Source: Parachlamydiaceae bacterium (GTDB taxonomy: Bacteria > Chlamydiota > Chlamydiia > Chlamydiales > Parachlamydiaceae). From it: DNA of 5,423 nucleotides. Every line of letters begins with the position of its first letter. The first letter of the stretch is position 1. Of this stretch, positions 5,045 through 5,423 are shown piece by piece. The translations under genes were made by a program, and so were the position numbers. The stretch is from positions 1 to 5,423 of the forward strand of contig JACDGH010000193.1 of the NCBI GenBank assembly GCA_013815395.1, written 5' to 3'. A model generated the notes under the pieces. That model saw nothing but the letters and a program-made list of their open reading frames with translations. It ran no database searches and was not told the origin of the DNA.

Positions 5045-5423
5045 ATGGCTATAAGCGTATTTCATCTTTTTTCAATTGGCATAGGCCCTTCTAGCTCACA
5101 TACGGTTGGACCCATGAGGGCTGCTCGTAAATTTATCCTTCATCTTGAAAGTGAAGGACTTTTAATAAAGACTCAGGGGATTAAAGTCGATCTTTACGGC
5201 TCATTAGCCTTAACAGGTAAGGGGCATGCTACTGATTTAGCTCTTATGATTGGACTTGAAGGCATTTCCCCAGAAGATGCTGATCCTGCGCTTGTACCTA
5301 TTCAAATAGAAAAAATACGTATTAATAAATCCATAAAACTACTTAACAAACAAGAAATTCCCTTTGAAGAAGGTACGCAGATTCTCTTTCATTATGATAA
5401 ACAACTTCCCTATCACCCCAATG
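5045..5423 (+). CDS. sdaA: L-serine dehydratase (L-serine ammonia-lyase), N-terminal part
   Basis: The enzyme deaminates L-serine to pyruvate and ammonia in the cytosol using a [4Fe-4S] cluster. The 126 visible residues are the N-terminal, or beta, part of the single-chain form. Landmarks are the signature FSIGIGPSSSHTVGPM at 9-24, GSLALTGKGHATD at 52-64, and the conserved LPYHPN at the window edge, which in the family continues into Gly-Met. In the related Legionella enzyme this N-terminal region forms an allosteric barrel-like domain. The cluster-binding cysteines lie downstream, outside the window. The start is the first ATG, with AGGGG at 5032-5036 as ribosome site and the family motif beginning within ten residues, so it is well placed. 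It diverges from aceB across 844 bp. The symbol sdaA rather than sdaB or tdcG is a convention; paralogues cannot be told apart from this fragment. Confidence 0.93.
   Translation, partial: MAISVFHLFSIGIGPSSSHTVGPMRAARKFILHLESEGLLIKTQGIKVDLYGSLALTGKGHATDLALMIGLEGISPEDADPALVPIQIEKIRINKSIKLLNKQEIPFEEGTQILFHYDKQLPYHPN

Overview
The window looks like an AT-rich bacterial chromosome segment, by eye well under 50% GC, with ordinary Shine-Dalgarno sites. The protein types (class-A malate synthase, AceA-type isocitrate lyase and a single-chain iron-sulfur L-serine dehydratase beginning MAISVFHLFSIGIGPSSSHT) suggest a Gram-negative bacterium. A gammaproteobacterium, possibly of the Legionellales type, is my best but low-confidence guess. 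There is no RNA gene, CRISPR array or recognisable transposase gene in the window.

Layout, left to right. (1) The last 181 codons of a plus-strand right-handed beta-helix protein, whose 5' end lies outside the window. (2) A hicAB toxin-antitoxin locus on the plus strand. It has a perfect 18-bp palindrome just upstream, a hicA toxin gene interrupted by an in-frame amber codon near its 3' end, and an intact 131-aa hicB antitoxin whose start overlaps the end of the original hicA frame. (3) Convergent to hicB and on the minus strand, the glyoxylate-shunt operon aceB-aceA (malate synthase A, then isocitrate lyase, 14 nt apart). Both genes are full length with their key residues in place, and no aceK follows. 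(4) An 844-bp gene-free stretch between the divergent aceB and serine dehydratase genes. It holds an aceB promoter candidate, a small dyad, a roughly 384-bp imperfect inverted-repeat element, and a strand-asymmetric tract almost free of G. (5) The first 126 codons of L-serine dehydratase (sdaA-like), cut off by the window end.

Functionally, AceA and AceB together bypass the decarboxylating steps of the TCA cycle, allowing growth on acetate, fatty acids or other C2 units. SdaA turns serine into pyruvate and ammonia. The segment therefore carries central carbon and amino-acid catabolism genes, punctuated by a decaying toxin-antitoxin module and a repeat element. The most unusual items are the inverted-repeat element at 4398-4781, whose GC-rich core resembles a paired REP/REPIN-like or MITE-like structure, and the nonsense-truncated HicA beside an apparently intact HicB.
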